Assembly: GCF_902859915.1 (NCBI RefSeq)
Contig: NZ_CADIKK010000001.1
Coordinates: forward strand, 248,001 to 312,000
Origin: Paraburkholderia ultramafica
GTDB taxonomy: Bacteria; Pseudomonadota; Gammaproteobacteria; Burkholderiales; Burkholderiaceae
Length of the DNA stretch: 64,000 bases
Reading direction: 5' to 3'
Under the pieces are notes generated by a model that was given only the letters and a program-made list of their open reading frames with translations, made no database searches and was not told where the DNA came from. The stretch's first letter is position 1. Every line of letters starts with the position of its first letter. Positions 62,535 to 64,000 of this stretch are shown here, one piece after another. The position numbers and the translations under genes are program-made.

Positions 62535-62921
62535 ATGGAAACCCCTTTCAATGATCGTGGCGTATCGGTCACGCGCAACGCACTGTCGTCCGCCGGCCAG
62601 GTCTTCCCATTGCGCGACATCGTCAGCGTGCAGGTCGTCACCGTACAGAAAAATAAAGCCCTACCCCTGACGATTTCGCTGCTCGGTCTCATCGGCCTGA
62701 TTCTCGGCGCAATCTTCGGCTCGCCGGCGGGCATCGTGTGTGGCGTCATGCTGGTCGTGGTCGGCTGGCTCACGTGGGCGACCCAGGACATTACGCATCG
62801 TCTGATGGTGCAGACGACCAATGGTGAACGTGAGGCGCTCATGAGCATCGATCGCGAATTCGTCGAGCGTGTGAGCGCGGCCGTGCATGAAGCGAAAGCA
62901 GCGGCGGTCCAAAAGGCCTGA
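62535..62921 (+). CDS. DUF6232 family membrane protein
   Basis: A 128-residue protein from ATG 62535 (METPFNDRGVSVTRNAL). A short beta-rich N-terminal part (GQVFPLRDIVSVQVVTVQ) is followed by two membrane segments (LTISLLGLIGLILGAIFG and AGIVCGVMLVVVGWLTWA) and a soluble C-terminal tail (MVQTTNGEREALMSIDREFV). This matches DUF6232, a family of small membrane proteins without known function. It is monocistronic by spacing. Confidence 0.8.
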   Translation: METPFNDRGVSVTRNALSSAGQVFPLRDIVSVQVVTVQKNKALPLTISLLGLIGLILGAIFGSPAGIVCGVMLVVVGWLTWATQDITHRLMVQTTNGEREALMSIDREFVERVSAAVHEAKAAAVQKA

Positions 62922-63148
62922 AGTTACTGGTCGTCAAATTGCACATCGGCGCGCGACATACGCATATCATCGCGCGCCGACACAGCCACCCGCGAACACG
63001 CATCCGCGACACAGCCGCCCACAGCGCCTGCCCCGCGTTAACACAAATTTGATCCGCGACACAGCAGCTTTTGCACGCCCTTGAGGCTCGCCTCGCTAGA
63101 GTAGACAGGTATCAACAACGCGCGCCGCCTCGCCGGATCGGCGCAACC

Positions 63149-63484
63149 ATGATGCTCACGTCCGTCGCAACGTCCGCAACCTCCGTCCCACGCGCATCGC
63201 GCCTAGCCCGTCCCAAGCATCTCGCCGTGCCGCTCGTCATCATCGACGTTACCGTGCCCGGCACCTCGTCGGCCGACGGACGGCGCGCGTTGCACGCCGC
63301 GTTCGGGGACGATCTGCGTCTGTACATCGTTACCATCGACCGCCAGCACGAGCGCGTGACCTTCCGCGTCGAAGTGACTTCGCGCACCCTCGACGACGTG
63401 ATCAGCCTGCTGACCACCACCCTCGATCGCGCCACGCTGGGCCACGCGCAGGCGACCGTGATCCGGCGTCCACGCGACTACTGA
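63149..63484 (+). CDS. Small hypothetical protein with ferredoxin-like fold
   Basis: A 111-residue frame from ATG 63149 (MMLTSVATSATS); 63152 is a second ATG. Residues 27-111 have regular beta-alpha-beta spacing (LAVPLVIIDVTVPGTS, RRALHAAFGDDLRLYIVTID, VTFRVEVTSRTLDDVISLLT, HAQATVIRRPRDY), which suggests a ferredoxin-like or ACT-like fold. No family is recognised. A GGAT stretch upstream is a poor ribosome site, but the codon bias is typical of the genome. Confidence 0.6.
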   Translation: MMLTSVATSATSVPRASRLARPKHLAVPLVIIDVTVPGTSSADGRRALHAAFGDDLRLYIVTIDRQHERVTFRVEVTSRTLDDVISLLTTTLDRATLGHAQATVIRRPRDY

Positions 63485-63752
63485 CGCAACTACTGACGCC
63501 GATCAGCGTTTGCACAGGCAGGCCGCCCACCACGCACCAACTCCTTTACACATCTTTGCAATTGCACTCGAGTGACCGTGTAGAGTCGCCGCTTCTGTTA
63601 TCGCGTGTTCCCTCGCACAGGCCTGCGCGAGCATCCGGCTTCCCCGCTCACACACCGCAGCGTTCCAGTGAGATTGCCGCCAACGCTGTCCGTCAGCAGC
63701 TCACGATGCAGCGCCTCGTCAAGGGACCGCGCCTTTTTGCGAAGCGTAATCT

Positions 63753-64000
63753 ATGTCCCTGTCGTCTCCCAATGCCGCGCGCCGGCACGTTCGTCCGCAG
63801 TGGCGTGGCCGTTTGCATGCTCATTGGCGTCATCTGCGTGACCTCGCCGCCGTGGCGCTGCTGGCAGGCGGCGTGCTCGTCGCGCTGAACGGCTGCTCCG
63901 CCACCTTCCCGATTCCCACGCCGCCCGCCGCCAGTGCCGCGTTGATCAACGGCGGCAACGACGGCCTGCTGATTCCACTGCATGTTGAGCGCGCCGACGA
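63753..64000 (+). CDS. Lipoprotein, partial (3' end outside window)
   Basis: The plus strand is open from ATG 63753 to the window edge, 82 codons. The start reads MSLSSPNAARRHVRPQWRGR, then a hydrophobic core (LAAVALLAGGVLVALNGC) with the lipobox LNGC at Cys48, then a Pro/Ala-rich linker (FPIPTPPAASAALINGGNDG). The N-region before the hydrophobic core is unusually long and basic, so a later start is possible. The mature domain is cut off and cannot be assigned. Confidence 0.65.
   Translation, partial: MSLSSPNAARRHVRPQWRGRLHAHWRHLRDLAAVALLAGGVLVALNGCSATFPIPTPPAASAALINGGNDGLLIPLHVERAD

Overview
The window is GC-rich, tightly packed DNA from a betaproteobacterium of the Burkholderia group, most likely Paraburkholderia or a close relative. 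The evidence is a trimeric porin of the Burkholderiales type (51859-53025), a phn C-P lyase locus with a DUF1045 gene, a full tetronate (threonate/erythronate) operon, an arabonate-type dehydratase, many LysR/GntR/IclR regulators, and strongly G/C-ending codons. There is no rRNA, recognisable tRNA, CRISPR array, complete insertion sequence or prophage.

Layout. 1-6300: secreted phosphatase and lipoprotein genes with two decayed genes, plus a divergent TetR/metallo-beta-lactamase-fold pair. 6560-13030: a methyltransferase with a coupled membrane protein, small DUF proteins, an XRE regulator, a CMD-family protein, an MHS transporter and a universal stress protein. 13450-15940: a rhodanese, then an M23 peptidase/coiled-coil/bactofilin cell-shape cluster on the minus strand. 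16650-18725: aspartate carbamoyltransferase with an extra N-terminal HTH-like region, then an acyltransferase remnant joined to an esterase remnant. 18930-25100: an aldo/keto reductase with a divergent LysR, a histidine kinase and lone receiver, a 55-residue-repeat exported protein coupled to a membrane protein, and a DUF2917 gene.

25227-34791: 3-oxoadipyl-CoA thiolase, then the minus-strand operon GntR-ltnD-otnK-otnC-MFS-otnI-denD. It should take L-threonate and D-erythronate through oxidation, phosphorylation and decarboxylation to triose phosphate. An IclR gene is divergent. 34909-37140: an M20 amidohydrolase and a divergent LysR. 37157-45342: C-P lyase locus, phnF-DUF1045-phnN on the minus strand and phnGHIJKLM on the plus strand, with an 18-bp perfect palindrome between them. 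No phnCDE transporter lies in the window.

45413-48390: a PotD-like periplasmic binding protein overlapping, by one base, a membrane diguanylate cyclase. No ABC permease or ATPase is nearby. This resembles the NspS/MbaA polyamine-sensing arrangement of Vibrio and is the best candidate here for an uncharacterised signalling system. 49190-53025: a basic-amino-acid binding protein, an M14-type deacylase and the porin, each with a terminator. 53218-58090: LysR divergent from an M20 peptidase/MHS transporter/serine hydrolase operon. It is followed by an ABC ATPase remnant with a one-base frameshift and a lost 3' half. 59112-60845: dehydratase. 61431-62417: an AT-richer island with an HNH-like zinc protein. 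62535-64000: a DUF6232 membrane protein, a small hypothetical and the start of a lipoprotein.

At least five genes are decayed. Several look like internal deletions that fused two distant coding pieces, so this stretch appears to be losing accessory genes by deletion.
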